DNA from: DAOUKH01 sp965219875
Lineage (GTDB): Bacteria > Chloroflexota > Dehalococcoidia > SHYB01
NCBI GenBank assembly: GCA_965219875.1
Contig: CBDCOW010000006.1
Span: forward strand, 407,750 to 471,749
DNA length: 64,000 nt
Reading direction: 5' to 3'
Each line of letters starts with the position of its first letter. Position 1 is the stretch's first letter. Below the pieces are notes generated by a model. The model did not search any database. It was not told the DNA's origin and saw only the letters and a list, made by a program, of their open reading frames with translations. Below, in pieces: positions 46,404 through 55,769 of the stretch. Made by a program: the position numbers and the translations under genes.

Positions 46404-49400
46404 TCATGGCCACGCCCCTCTCTCACCCGAGGGCGGACTTGTCCGCCCACCCACATCCCGGCCCCAGCACACCGCCACGCCGTCTTCCCGCAGGCCACAG
46501 GTGTGACTTTCACCCGCACCTATGGCCACGAATCTCTCGCCCGGGGGCGGGCTTGACTGACCATCCTCATCCCGGCCCCAGCACGCTGCCTCGCCGTCCT
46601 CGCGCAGGCCGCAAGTGTGGTCCGTGCCCACGCTTATGGTCGTGAACTTCTCGCCCGGCGGCGGGCTTGACTGACCATAAGAGCCACCGCCCCAGCACAC
46701 CGCCTCGCCGTCTTCCCGCAGGCCGCAAGTGTATCCCCAGCCCGCACCTATGGCCACGAATCTCTCGCCCGGCGGCGGGCCCGACTGAATGGTCTCAGCA
46801 TAGCCCCAACACACCGCCTCGCCGTCCGTTCGTAGGCCGCAGGTGTGTCCCCAGCCCGCGCTTATGGCTACGAATCTCTCGTCCGGCGGCGGGCTTGACT
46901 GACCACCCCGATCTTCCCCCCAGCACACCGCCACGCCATCCGACCCCAGGCCGCAGGTATGACGACCGTCCTGGGCTATGGCCACGAATCTCGCATCCTC
47001 CGGTGGGCTTGACTGACCAGAGTCATCGGCGCCCCAGCACACCGCCACGCCGTCCGACCTCAGGCCGCAGGTGTGATACCCGCCCGCGCTTATGGCCACG
47101 AACCTCTCGTTTTCCAGCGGGCTCAACTGACCACCCCGATCAACGCCCCAGCACACCGCCACGCCGTCCGCCCGCAGGCCGCAGGTGTGGTCCGCTCCGG
47201 CGGTTATGGATACGAATCTCCAGTCCCGCGGCGGGCTTGACTGGCCGTAATAATCAGCGCCCCAGCACACCACATCGCCGTCCGACCGCAGACCGCAGGC
47301 GTGATCCCCGCCCGCGCTTAGGAACACGAACCGCTCGTTTTCCGGCGGGCTTGACTGACCCTCCCGATCACCGCCCCAGCACACCACCACGTCGTCGGCC
47401 CGGAGGCCGCAGGTATGTCCTTGGCCCGCGCTGATGGCCACGAATCTCTCGCCCGGCGGCCTTGGCCGGCCGGAATCATATGAGCCCCAGCACCGCGCCT
47501 TGCCGTCCGACCGCAGACCGCAGGTGTGATCCCCGCCCGCGCTAATGGACACGAAGGTCTCGTCCTCCGGTGGGCTTGACTGACCATCCCCATCGTCGCC
47601 CCAGCACACCGCCACGCCGTCCGATCGTAGGCCGCAGGTATGTACCCAGCCCGCGCTTATCGCTACGAAGCCTTCGCCCGCTGGCGGGCTCGACTGACCA
47701 TAATCATTCCCGCCCCAGCACACGATCCCGCCGTCCGACCGCAGGCCGCAGGTATGTCTCCCGCCCGCGCTAATGGACACGAAGGTCTTGTCCTCCGGTG
47801 GGCTTGACTGACCAAGGTAGTCGTCGCCCCAACACACCGCCACGCCGTCCGATCGTAGGCCGCAGGTATGTGCCCAGCCCGCGCTAATGGACACGAAGGT
47901 CTCGTCCTCCGGTGGGCTTGACTGACCAGAATAATCGTCGCCCCAGCACACAGTCTCGCCGTTCGCTCGCACACCGCAGGTATGCCCTCGGCCCGCGCTT
48001 ATGGTTTGGGCATCAGGTGTACGTGCCGGGGATGCGGTCTCCGGCGGCGACGAAATGCGCAACATTAGCTGGTCGCCCACCTCCCAAGGCTGGGTTGTCA
48101 TCGACCACGACAGTGTTCCCGCGTTACCATCGGCGGTGGCCTCGTCGATTAGGAGAGACAACGACACCGTTCCGTCCAAGGCTACGAAGTCAAAGGTATA
48201 GCCGCTCAGAGGCACATTAGGACTCAGGGTCATTACCACGTCGTTTCTGATCCACCGAAGGCTCTGTATCACCGTGGAGGTTCCCCCTACCGTGAATTCA
48301 GCCGGGGACACGTCGCCAACACCGGACGCCGTGGGATCGAAGAATGCCTCATGGAGGGTGCCGTTAGGCGAATCCACGGTTACGGCAGCAGTGTAATAGT
48401 TGGTGGTGGAAATGAAGTCGCAGCTTATATGCCGGCTAAGTTGCGTGTGAAAGTTGACGTGATATAGGCCCTCTGGCAGAGGGCGAGTAGTGGCCTCGAC
48501 CTCAGAGTACCCATTCGTGGGGTCGGAATCATCGTCTACAACCTTATTCTCGAAGAGCGCGGCGCTAGTCCCGGTGACCCAATACCTCTGGTATTCCTTA
48601 TCGCCTCTGCTCTGGTATCGATAGAGTTCGCTCCCTGCGGGCAACCCCGAACTCAATTCCTTCAACCGCAGGTAGGGTGTCCAGGGGGGATCGCCGGCAC
48701 GCAGGTACCGTTCATGTAGAACCTTGTCATAGAGACAGTCCTCGTACCCCTCGACACCCTCACCGGCCTGAACCAGGGCCTCCATCTCCGCGATGCGAGC
48801 GCGCAGATCGGATAGAGGCAGAAGCGGGGGTGGGCTCTCCTTAGCATCAGTCATGAACTGCCACTCACCGTGTTCCTGGGAAGGATCGGCGGGCAACCAG
48901 ACCCTGCTCAAGGTGTCGACGGTGTAAAGATAGTCATCTTGAAACTCAGAGTTGGAAAGGGAGAACTCGAAGTTCTCAGAGTCTTTCAGATGGCCGAGAA
49001 GATAGGACTTCGATTCAGACAGGCTCTTCAGAAAGAGAGCTCCTGGTGTTTCATCCCAGGTGGCGTTCCGCTCGACAACAGTTTGCGCCGCAAAAGCCAG
49101 CGCCTCCGACAAGGCCGTGAAGGACACATTGTCAAAATGGCGCACTTCCACCACGATCTCACTGGGCCCTGTGCCCTTAAGATACTCATGCACCAGGAAC
49201 CGTAGCACTTGCATGGGCCTGTAGTATTCGTAATACACGTCATCGTCGTAGTAAACAAAGCTATCTGAAAAACCCCTATAGTAGTCATGCTGCCGCCTCC
49301 CCGTGACAAACTCGGCGTCGGGTGCAACTGACTGCAAAGACGCAAGAACTATCGTATCCGATACAAGAATCTGCTCATCTATCGAAGCAGAGACCTTCCC

Positions 49401-49517
49401 TTTAGGATCTGGAGGAAGAGTGTAGTGCGCCTCCACTCCTTTCGGCACACAGAACACTACTGCCGCCGCCAATAAAAGGAGAAAGAGCGGCAAGAGGAGA
49501 GGGAAGCATCTCTTCAC
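46404..49517 (-). CDS. Exported RCC1-repeat protein
   Basis: 1037 residues. A signal peptide (KRCFPLLLPLFLLLLAAAVVFCVPKGVEA) leads to a roughly 480-residue unique N-terminal region, then 14 tandem RCC1-type repeats of about 37 residues with consensus FVAISAGxxHTCGLRxDGxAVCWG followed by xxxxGQSSPPxxE. Each repeat keeps two Cys, perhaps disulfide-bonded outside the cell. Seven-bladed propellers are usual, so 14 repeats could make two. The gene ends abruptly at GERGAWP, where a frameshift breaks a fifteenth repeat. It follows the ankyrin gene by 41 bp on the same strand. No catalytic domain seen; likely an adhesion or interaction protein. Confidence 0.88.
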   Translation of the reverse strand: MKRCFPLLLPLFLLLLAAAVVFCVPKGVEAHYTLPPDPKGKVSASIDEQILVSDTIVLASLQSVAPDAEFVTGRRQHDYYRGFSDSFVYYDDDVYYEYYRPMQVLRFLVHEYLKGTGPSEIVVEVRHFDNVSFTALSEALAFAAQTVVERNATWDETPGALFLKSLSESKSYLLGHLKDSENFEFSLSNSEFQDDYLYTVDTLSRVWLPADPSQEHGEWQFMTDAKESPPPLLPLSDLRARIAEMEALVQAGEGVEGYEDCLYDKVLHERYLRAGDPPWTPYLRLKELSSGLPAGSELYRYQSRGDKEYQRYWVTGTSAALFENKVVDDDSDPTNGYSEVEATTRPLPEGLYHVNFHTQLSRHISCDFISTTNYYTAAVTVDSPNGTLHEAFFDPTASGVGDVSPAEFTVGGTSTVIQSLRWIRNDVVMTLSPNVPLSGYTFDFVALDGTVSLSLLIDEATADGNAGTLSWSMTTQPWEVGDQLMLRISSPPETASPARTPDAQTISAGRGHTCGVRANGETVCWGDDYSGQSSPPEDETFVSISAGWAHTCGLRSDGVAVCWGDDYLGQSSPPEDKTFVSISAGGRHTCGLRSDGGIVCWGGNDYGQSSPPAGEGFVAISAGWVHTCGLRSDGVAVCWGDDGDGQSSPPEDETFVSISAGGDHTCGLRSDGKARCWGSYDSGRPRPPGERFVAISAGQGHTCGLRADDVVVCWGGDREGQSSPPENERFVFLSAGGDHACGLRSDGDVVCWGADYYGQSSPPRDWRFVSITAGADHTCGLRADGVAVCWGVDRGGQLSPLENERFVAISAGGYHTCGLRSDGVAVCWGADDSGQSSPPEDARFVAIAQDGRHTCGLGSDGVAVCWGEDRGGQSSPPPDERFVAISAGWGHTCGLRTDGEAVCWGYAETIQSGPPPGERFVAIGAGWGYTCGLREDGEAVCWGGGSYGQSSPPPGEKFTTISVGTDHTCGLREDGEAACWGRDEDGQSSPPPGERFVAIGAGESHTCGLREDGVAVCWGRDVGGRTSPPSGERGAWP

Positions 49518-49558
49518 GTCGTTCTCTCCTCCCTATTGATCCTCTGCGCAAAGCGGTG

Positions 49559-51472
49559 TTAAGGACACAGGAGACCGACAATCGAGGGATCGGGAAGACT
49601 ACCCCGTTCCTGTCTACCCAAGGCCAAGTCACAGGGTGTCAGCCCATCAGTATTCTGGACACTAATGTCCGCCCCGGCGTCTAACAACCAGCCGATAGTT
49701 GCCGGGTGATTGGGATACGATCCTACATAGTGAACGACGATGTGCAGTGGTGTTTCTCCTCTAGCATCGGTGGCATTGACATCCGCCCCGGTGTCCAGCA
49801 GCAATTGCATTACCTCTATGCTCTGGACAAGTGCTGCCCGATGCATCGGAGAAGAAGCGCCCGTATCGTCTCGCGACACGTCTGCTCCCCGCTCCAGCAG
49901 CAACTTCATGGCAGAAATGGACACCTCTGGATAATTCCCCCTGTCGGATTCAGAAATCAGGCTCATCAGCGGCGTGGAGCCGCCGAACTCAGCCTCCCTG
50001 TCTGCTCCCCGCTCCAGCAGCAACTCCAACATCCCCAGTTCTTTGTCTGTTTCATCCTCCACTTCCGGCTCTGCCGTAAGAATGTTGAGGACCGCCACAT
50101 GCAGGGGTGTCCTACTGTATTCATCAGGCCTTGCTTCTAAATTGGCTCCACGGTCCAGCAGCAATGTGGCTACCGCCAAGTTCCGGTGCAATACGGCATT
50201 CCGCAAGGGCAGGCCATCTCGAGCATCAACATCTGCCCCCCCATCCAAGAGCACTTCAGCCACTCGAGGCTCGAAGTTGTGCGCTGCCAAGGACAGGGGC
50301 GTTTGGGGAACACCATTGTCAAGGCCCTCTACCCTGGCTCCCCCATCCAACAGTGCCGATGCCACCAACGGGTTGGAATTGTAGGCTGCCACATGAAGAG
50401 GGGTGTACCCGCTGAGATGATCTGAGTTGACGTCGGCTCCCCGGTCCAGGAGAAGTTCGACCACGGCAGGGTTGGGATTGTGCCATGCCGCTTGGTGGAG
50501 GGGTGTTCCTCCGTAATTGCTCTTGGTATTGACAGGAGCTACACCCCGGTCCAATAGCAGTTCAACAACGGCAGGATTGGTGTTGAATCGAGCTGCCTGG
50601 TGTAGAGCGGTTTCACTAGCCGATCCAGTCGGGTTCAGACTGGAACCTCTGTCCAATAGCAATGCAACCATGGCTGGATTTGGGTTGTGGGCTAGGGCGA
50701 AATACAGGGCGTTCCACTCACCGCCCTTGGCATCAATGTCTGCCCCAGCATCAAGGAGCAGCTCGGCAACGACTGGTTCACCACCCCACGCAGCCAGGTG
50801 AAGAGGCCTCAAGGTATAGGTGAGATCGAACCACTGATAGATGGGGCTGCTAGGTGGCGGGTTACCCTCGGGGAAGGTGATGTAGGTCTCGGCTTCTAAG
50901 TCAAGACCTTGCTCAAGCAGACGCTGGACGTCCTCCAAATTGCCCTCTAGCACTGCCCGATGCAGGGCTGTTTCTAGCCTCAGTTCCCACGGAACAAGGG
51001 ATCGTGGCTCCGGTATTGGCGTGTCTACTACTACCGTGGACTCGTCGATCGGTGTTGGCACCGCTTCAAGAGTCGGGCCCGGTCTCTTTGGTCCAGGGGT
51101 TGAAGTGGAGGTTCCAGACGGTCCAAGTGTAGGATAAGCCGTCATCGTCGGTGGGGGCGGCGGAGTAGCGACAGTTGATTCCGTGGGCGTGACGGTTGGT
51201 TGCACGGTGGTTTCTGAAGCTCGGGATGAAGTGGGCGGCTGCAACGTGGCCGTCGAAGGCGGCCCTTTGGATGGGGGCGACGGAGTAGCGACAGTTGATT
51301 CCGTGGGCGTGACGGTTGGTTGCACGGTGGTTTCTGAAGCTCGGGATGAAGTGGGCGGCTGCAACGTGGCCGTCGAAGGCGGCCCATCCGGATCGTCCGA
51401 AGAACAGGACGCAGCGACGGACGCCAGCGCGCACAGGGCCATCGTAAGCACGGCACTACGTAGGCAGCCCAT
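49559..51472 (-). CDS. Ankyrin-repeat lipoprotein
   Basis: 637 residues. A lipoprotein signal ends at AASC (Cys in ASVAASCSSDD). A Ser/Thr/Pro linker contains a tandem 40-residue duplication (STATLQPPTSSRASETTVQP). About twelve ankyrin repeats follow (consensus TPLHxAA-type helix, VVELLLDRGADVNx). The protein is predicted to be surface-anchored, unlike most intracellular bacterial ankyrins. ATG at 51472 starts the signal peptide; a TTG at 51481 is an alternative. It is upstream of the RCC1 gene and probably co-transcribed. Ankyrin proteins of symbionts and pathogens bind host proteins; that role here is inference. Confidence 0.9.
   Translation of the reverse strand: MGCLRSAVLTMALCALASVAASCSSDDPDGPPSTATLQPPTSSRASETTVQPTVTPTESTVATPSPPSKGPPSTATLQPPTSSRASETTVQPTVTPTESTVATPPPPPTMTAYPTLGPSGTSTSTPGPKRPGPTLEAVPTPIDESTVVVDTPIPEPRSLVPWELRLETALHRAVLEGNLEDVQRLLEQGLDLEAETYITFPEGNPPPSSPIYQWFDLTYTLRPLHLAAWGGEPVVAELLLDAGADIDAKGGEWNALYFALAHNPNPAMVALLLDRGSSLNPTGSASETALHQAARFNTNPAVVELLLDRGVAPVNTKSNYGGTPLHQAAWHNPNPAVVELLLDRGADVNSDHLSGYTPLHVAAYNSNPLVASALLDGGARVEGLDNGVPQTPLSLAAHNFEPRVAEVLLDGGADVDARDGLPLRNAVLHRNLAVATLLLDRGANLEARPDEYSRTPLHVAVLNILTAEPEVEDETDKELGMLELLLERGADREAEFGGSTPLMSLISESDRGNYPEVSISAMKLLLERGADVSRDDTGASSPMHRAALVQSIEVMQLLLDTGADVNATDARGETPLHIVVHYVGSYPNHPATIGWLLDAGADISVQNTDGLTPCDLALGRQERGSLPDPSIVGLLCP
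51147..51385 (-). repeat. 120-bp tandem duplication in the ankyrin linker
   Basis: Two adjacent copies (about 51147-51265 and 51267-51385), almost identical, each encoding one linker unit. The near-perfect identity implies a recent duplication or ongoing copy-number change. Confidence 0.85.
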
Positions 51473-51677
51473 TGCAGGCAACTCAACCCCCCAAGTCGCA
51501 ACTCAAGATTTCGGTCGTGCCCATTATGTCGACAGAGTTTACCCTTTTCCATCGAGCCTGCCCTAGAGATGCCATCGATGTCTCACGCGTAGACCCCGTC
51601 CCTTCACCACTCCAAGCCCTCTGTGCTAGTATCGCGCCGCCGCCTCCACTCCTAGACAGACCAAGCAGAGACTCGAC

Positions 51678-52430
51678 ATGCGCCTCGAAGACAAGGTCGC
51701 GATCGTTACCGGCGCCGGCCAGGGAATCGGGCGGGAATACGCCAAGACCCTCGCCAACGAGGGCGCCAAGGTCGTCGTCGCCGAGATCAACCCCGACACC
51801 GGCCAGCAGGTCTCCGAGGAAATCAACGAGCTCGGCGGCGTGGCCACCTACCTCCCCCTCGACCTCGCCCAAGAGCAGAGTTGCCTCGACCTCGCCGCCG
51901 CCGTCGTCGACCGCTTCGGCGGGATCGACATCCTCGTCAACAACGGCGCCATCTACCACAGTATGCGCACCGACAGCTTCAGCACCGTCGAGCTCGACTA
52001 CTTCGAGCACTTCATGGCGGTCAACATGACCGGCCAGATGCTGATGACCCGCGCCGTCGTCCCCCCGATGCGCGAGCGCGGCGGCGGCAAGATCATCTTC
52101 CAGTCCTCCGGCGCCGCCTACGTCGCCGGCTCCAGCCCCTACGTCCTCTCCAAGCTCGCCGTCGTCGGGCTCACCCGCGGCTTTGCCAGCGAGCTCGGCC
52201 CCGACAACATCAACGTCAACTGCATCGCTCCCGGCCCCATCGACACCGAGTCCACCCGCGTCACCATCGACTCCCAGATACTCGACCACCTCGTCTCCCG
52301 CATGCCCCTGCGCCGCCTCGGCACCCCCCAAGACCTCCAGGGCGCCCTCGTCTTCCTCGCCTCCAGCGACAGCGACTTCATGACCGGGCAGGTCCTCCTC
52401 ATCGACGGCGGCGAGGACCGCCGCCTCTAG
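51678..52430 (+). CDS. Short-chain dehydrogenase/reductase
   Basis: 250 residues with standard motifs: VAIVTGAGQGIGREYAKTL, ILVNNGAIYHS (NNAG with Gly), Ser in FQSSGAAYVAG, YVLSK (Tyr/Lys), NVNCIAPGPIDTEST and DFMTGQVLLIDGGEDRR. AEINPDT after strand 2 suggests NAD. A TAGTAT (51627-51632) is a plausible -10. Family-level call only; 3-oxoacyl-ACP reductase-like. Confidence 0.92.
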   Translation: MRLEDKVAIVTGAGQGIGREYAKTLANEGAKVVVAEINPDTGQQVSEEINELGGVATYLPLDLAQEQSCLDLAAAVVDRFGGIDILVNNGAIYHSMRTDSFSTVELDYFEHFMAVNMTGQMLMTRAVVPPMRERGGGKIIFQSSGAAYVAGSSPYVLSKLAVVGLTRGFASELGPDNINVNCIAPGPIDTESTRVTIDSQILDHLVSRMPLRRLGTPQDLQGALVFLASSDSDFMTGQVLLIDGGEDRRL

Positions 52431-52464
52431 CCGCCGCAAACCTCTCCCTCCGGAAACCTCATGC

Positions 52465-52675
52465 AAGACCCGCCCATATCCGTCTTTCCCGCGCAAGCGG
52501 GAATCCATCCCATCCCGTAGGGGCGCCCCTAGTGGGCGCCCGTTCCCTCGCGACAAGGGTTACGTAAAGGTCTCCTCTGAGAGAGACTGAGAGAGGGCTA
52601 CCATAAGCCTCTCTCCCCTGGGAGAACACCCTAAGCCTCTCTCCCTCTGGGAGAGATTGAGAAAGGGAAGGACGA
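52465..52675. repeat. REP-like repeats, families B and C
   Basis: The intact family-B core TTTCCCGCGCAAGCGGGAAT followed by CCATCCCATCCCGTAGGGGC, then three family-C copies (for example CTCTCTCCCTCTGGGAGAGA). This copy shows what the IS30 target looked like before insertion. It fills the gap between the SDR and RraA genes. Confidence 0.8.
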
Positions 52676-52679
52676 ACCC

Positions 52680-53372
52680 ATGACCGACGGCCCCCTCACC
52701 GCCGATGAGATCGAGGCGCTCCGGCAGATAACCAGCCCCACCGTCTGCAACGCCATCGAGACCCTCGACCTTCGCCCCCGCTCCGAAGGCTTCATGGGGC
52801 CGGAAATCAACTGCCTCTTTCCAGACCTCGACCCTCTGGTCGCCTACGCCTGCACCGCGATCATCAGCGCCCGGATGCCGCCGAGTCCCAAGCCCCGCGC
52901 CCGCGTCACCGAGCTCTGGGAGCACGTCGCCGCCACGCCCGGCCCTAAGGTGCTCGTCATCCAGGACATGGACTACCCCAACCCCATCGGCTCCTTCTGG
53001 GGGGAAGTCAACGGCAATATCTTCAAGGCCCTCGGCTGCGTGGGCACCATCACCAACGGCGGCGTGCGCGACCTCCCCGAGATGGAGGGCATGCCCTTCC
53101 ACGCCTTCGCCTCTTGCGTCCTCGTCTCCCACGCCTACCATCACCTGATCGACGTCGGCGTCCCCGTCGAAGTGGGCGGGCTCGTGGTGAAGCCCGGCGA
53201 CCTCCTCCACGGCGACGAGCACGGCGTGACCAACATCCCCATCGAGGCGGCCCGCGAGCTTCCCGAGGCGGCGCGGAAGGTTGAGGAGCGCGAGCGCCGC
53301 ATCATCGACTACTGCAAGTCGCCCGGCTTCACTCTCGACGGCTTCCGCGAGATGATGACCGGCGGCCGCTGA
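52680..53372 (+). CDS. RraA/HMG-aldolase-fold family protein
   Basis: 230 residues. SPTVCNAIETLDLRPRSEGF at the N-terminus and the nucleotide/keto-acid-binding block GEVNGNIFKALGCVGTITNGGVRDLPEM (Arg and Asp of GGVRD are the metal/substrate residues), then PVEVGGLVVKPGDLLHGDEHGV. Members are 4-hydroxy-4-methyl-2-oxoglutarate aldolases, oxaloacetate decarboxylases or RraA RNase regulators; the GGVRD motif favours the aldolase type. The ATG follows GAAAGGGAAGG. The LLM gene starts 20 bp downstream, so they may act in one aromatic-ring degradation step series. Confidence 0.9.
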   Translation: MTDGPLTADEIEALRQITSPTVCNAIETLDLRPRSEGFMGPEINCLFPDLDPLVAYACTAIISARMPPSPKPRARVTELWEHVAATPGPKVLVIQDMDYPNPIGSFWGEVNGNIFKALGCVGTITNGGVRDLPEMEGMPFHAFASCVLVSHAYHHLIDVGVPVEVGGLVVKPGDLLHGDEHGVTNIPIEAARELPEAARKVEERERRIIDYCKSPGFTLDGFREMMTGGR

Positions 53373-53392
53373 CCATCCCTGGGAGCCCACGC

Positions 53393-54376
53393 TTGACCAC
53401 CATCCACCCCCTCCGCTTCGGACTCGAAACGCTCACCGAGGGCGCGCCTTGGGACGAGCTCCTCCGCGTCTGGCGCTTCGCCGACGACCTCGGCTTCGAC
53501 AGTCTTTGGACCTCGGACCACGTCACCCCCTCGATACTGCCCGGCCCCGACCTCCCCGTTTTCGAGGGCTGGACCGCGCTCGCGGCGCTCGCCGCCTCCA
53601 CCCGGAGCGCACGCTGCGGCGTGATGATCACCGGCAACGGCTACCGCAACCCCGCGCTCCTCGCCAAGATGGCCGTCACCATCGACCACATAAGCGGCGG
53701 GCGGCTGAACATGGGCATCGGGTCGGGATGGCACCAGCCCGAGCACGCGATGTACGGCTTCGACTTCCCCAAGCCCGCCGAGCGGGTGCATCGCATGGGC
53801 GAGGCCGTCCAGATCATGCGCGCCCTCTGGACGGAGGAGCGCCCGTCGTTCGCGGGCCGCTACTACCAGATCGAGGACGCTATCTGCGAGCCCAAGCCCG
53901 TCAACGGCGATATCCCCATCTGGATCGGCGGCGGCGGTGAGCAGCTCACCGCCCGCTACGTGGCCCGCTACGCCGACGCCTGGAACTTCATCGCCGCCCC
54001 GGAGGACGCCGCCCGCAAGCTCGCCGCCCTCCGCCGCCACTGCGAGACCGAGGGCCGCGACTACGATTCCATCGAAAAGACGCTCATGCTCCTCAACATC
54101 CACATGACCGACGACCCCGCCGACGTCACCCGCTTCCTCGAGCACCGGCGTGAAGAGCGCTCACGCTCCACCATCGGCGACCGCCCCATCGAAGACCTCC
54201 GCCGCACCCACATGGTCGGCACCCCCGACGACATGAGCGCCCTCATCCGCGAGCACATCGCCAACGGCTTCACCCACTTCGCCGTCCAAGCCCTCCACCC
54301 CTACGACTACACCGCCATCGAACGCTTCTACAACGAAGTCGCCCTCCCCCTAAAGCACGAGCACGGCCAAGCCTGA
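53393..54376 (+). CDS. LLM-class oxidoreductase
   Basis: 327 residues: PLRFGLETLTEGAPWDELLRVWRFADDLGFDSLWTSDHVTPS, CGVMITGNGYRNPALLAKMAVTIDHISGGRLNMGIGSGWHQPEHAMYG, IPIWIGGGGEQLTARYVARYADAWN. A typical F420/FMN barrel. Starts at a TTG (GGGAG upstream). Likely co-transcribed with the RraA-like gene. It ends close to a dense block of dispersed repeats. Confidence 0.9.
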   Translation: MTTIHPLRFGLETLTEGAPWDELLRVWRFADDLGFDSLWTSDHVTPSILPGPDLPVFEGWTALAALAASTRSARCGVMITGNGYRNPALLAKMAVTIDHISGGRLNMGIGSGWHQPEHAMYGFDFPKPAERVHRMGEAVQIMRALWTEERPSFAGRYYQIEDAICEPKPVNGDIPIWIGGGGEQLTARYVARYADAWNFIAAPEDAARKLAALRRHCETEGRDYDSIEKTLMLLNIHMTDDPADVTRFLEHRREERSRSTIGDRPIEDLRRTHMVGTPDDMSALIREHIANGFTHFAVQALHPYDYTAIERFYNEVALPLKHEHGQA

Positions 54377-54743
54377 CCGCGGCGGGGCGAAGTCTTACCT
54401 CCTCTCCCAACGGAGACCTTTGCACAACCGCCCGCGGGCAAGCATGGGTGGGGCCGGGAGGTCTTGCCTCTTCTCCCGTGGGGAGAAGATTGAGATGAGG
54501 GGCACCCTCGCAACCACCACGGGTTATCGAAGTCCGCCACCTTCGCGGTCAGTCACCCCGGTTACGCAAAGATCTCCAACGGGAGAGGATCAAGGTGAGG
54601 GGCCGCCTGACAACCACCAAAGCCCATCAAAGCCCGCCAACCCGCGCCGCGCTCCCCGTAGGGGCGATTCGCGAATCGCCCTCCCTCTCCTCCGAAGACC
54701 TTGCGCAACCCGCCCGCATCCGTCATTCCCGCGCAAGCGGGAA
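54377..54743. repeat. REP-like repeats, families A, C and B (left flank of IS30)
   Basis: A 350-bp non-coding stretch holding family A (GGAGACCTTTGCACAACCGC to AGATTGAGATGAGGGG), a second truncated A copy near 54560, TAGGGGCGATTCGCGAATCG, and the first half of family B ending GCGCAAGCGGGAA where the IS begins. Confidence 0.75.
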
Positions 54744-55727
54744 GGTGGATTCACATTTGAAGTGCAACACGCTGGTCTTGAAGATCTCGGCCGACGACCG
54801 GTAGCCGAGGCACTTACGCGGCGTATTGTTGTACGCCAGCGCCACTTCCGTAAACCGCACCTCCGGCACCTCCGCTAGGTTCATCTTCCGGGGCAGGAAG
54901 CGCCGCAGGCGGCCGATGGCGTTCTCGACTCCCCCCTTCTGCCACGGTGCGTAGGTGTCGCAGAAGAAGGTCTCGATGCCGAGGTCGTGGAGTTCGTGGT
55001 GGCGGGCGAACTCGGTCCCATTGTCGAAGGTGACCGTCTGGCGAAACGCCGGCGGCAACGGCCCCAGCACCCTGGCGATGGTCTCGGCGATCGGGCCCGC
55101 CGCCTTCGAAGGCGCCCGCGCCATCAACAGGAGGCGCGAGCGGCGCTCGTGGAGGACCAACAGCACCGGCCCGGACCTCCCGAACAGCATCAAGTCGGCC
55201 TCCCAGTGACCGAAACGCTGGCGGTCAGCCGCCGCCGCGGGGCGTTCGGCGACCGGTCGGCGGTGCGGGATGAAGGAGGCCGAGCTGCTCCCCTTGCGCC
55301 GCCGCCTGCCGCGCTTCCACTTCGCCCTTGGCAGATAGCGCCTCCAGGCGTGGTTCTTGTGCCGGGCGGCCTGGGCATAGATGAACCGGTAGATACTCTC
55401 GTAGGAGATCACCGTCCGCCCTGCCGGTTCGGCCAGATGGCCGGCAATCTGCTCGGGTGACCACCCCCAACTGAGACGTTCAAGGACGCAGGCGCGCAGC
55501 TCGTCGTCGCGTTCGAGGCGTGCGCCGGACCAGCGGCGCGCCCTGGCCTGCTCCTGCGCGTACACCGGTCGGTAGCCACCCGTTCGTGACCCATTGCGCC
55601 TCAGTTCCCGAGCGACTGTCGATGGCGCGCGATCCAGAGCTGCAGCGATTTGCCGGACCGCGGCGCCCTCGGCACGTAGGCGGGCAATCTCGCATCGTTC
55701 CTCAATCGAGAGCTGTCGGTATCCCAT
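54723..55727 (-). CDS. IS30-family transposase
   Basis: 334 residues. An N-terminal HTH (QLSIEERCEIARLRAEGAAVRQIAAALDRAPSTVARELRRN) and a C-terminal DDE integrase core: first Asp in FGHWEADLMLFG, second in TVTFDNGTEFARH, Glu in WQKGGVENAIGRLRRF. The frame does not stop inside the IS; it reads through the left end into the target repeat, adding about seven residues (TFPLARE) before TGA. The core is intact, so the element may be active. ATG at 55727. Confidence 0.95.
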   Translation of the reverse strand: MGYRQLSIEERCEIARLRAEGAAVRQIAAALDRAPSTVARELRRNGSRTGGYRPVYAQEQARARRWSGARLERDDELRACVLERLSWGWSPEQIAGHLAEPAGRTVISYESIYRFIYAQAARHKNHAWRRYLPRAKWKRGRRRRKGSSSASFIPHRRPVAERPAAAADRQRFGHWEADLMLFGRSGPVLLVLHERRSRLLLMARAPSKAAGPIAETIARVLGPLPPAFRQTVTFDNGTEFARHHELHDLGIETFFCDTYAPWQKGGVENAIGRLRRFLPRKMNLAEVPEVRFTEVALAYNNTPRKCLGYRSSAEIFKTSVLHFKCESTFPLARE

Positions 55728-55769
55728 GGCAACACCCTAATCTGGTGTTGCACTTCGTTTGTGAACTCA
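54744..55769 (-). mobile_element. IS30-family insertion sequence
   Basis: Inverted ends: TTCACATTTGAAGTGCAACAC (left, 54750-54770) against GTGTTGCACTTCGTTTGTGAA (right, 55745-55765), 18 of 21 positions matching. The flanks carry GGGAA at 54739-54743 and 55770-55774, a candidate 5-bp target duplication; the uninterrupted family-B repeat near 52488 has a single GGGAA there. About 1.03 kb, one transposase gene. Confidence 0.85.

Noticed and set aside
52560..53390. 276-codon reverse-strand frame over the RraA gene
   Set aside because: Antisense shadow; the forward gene carries the GGVRD motif.
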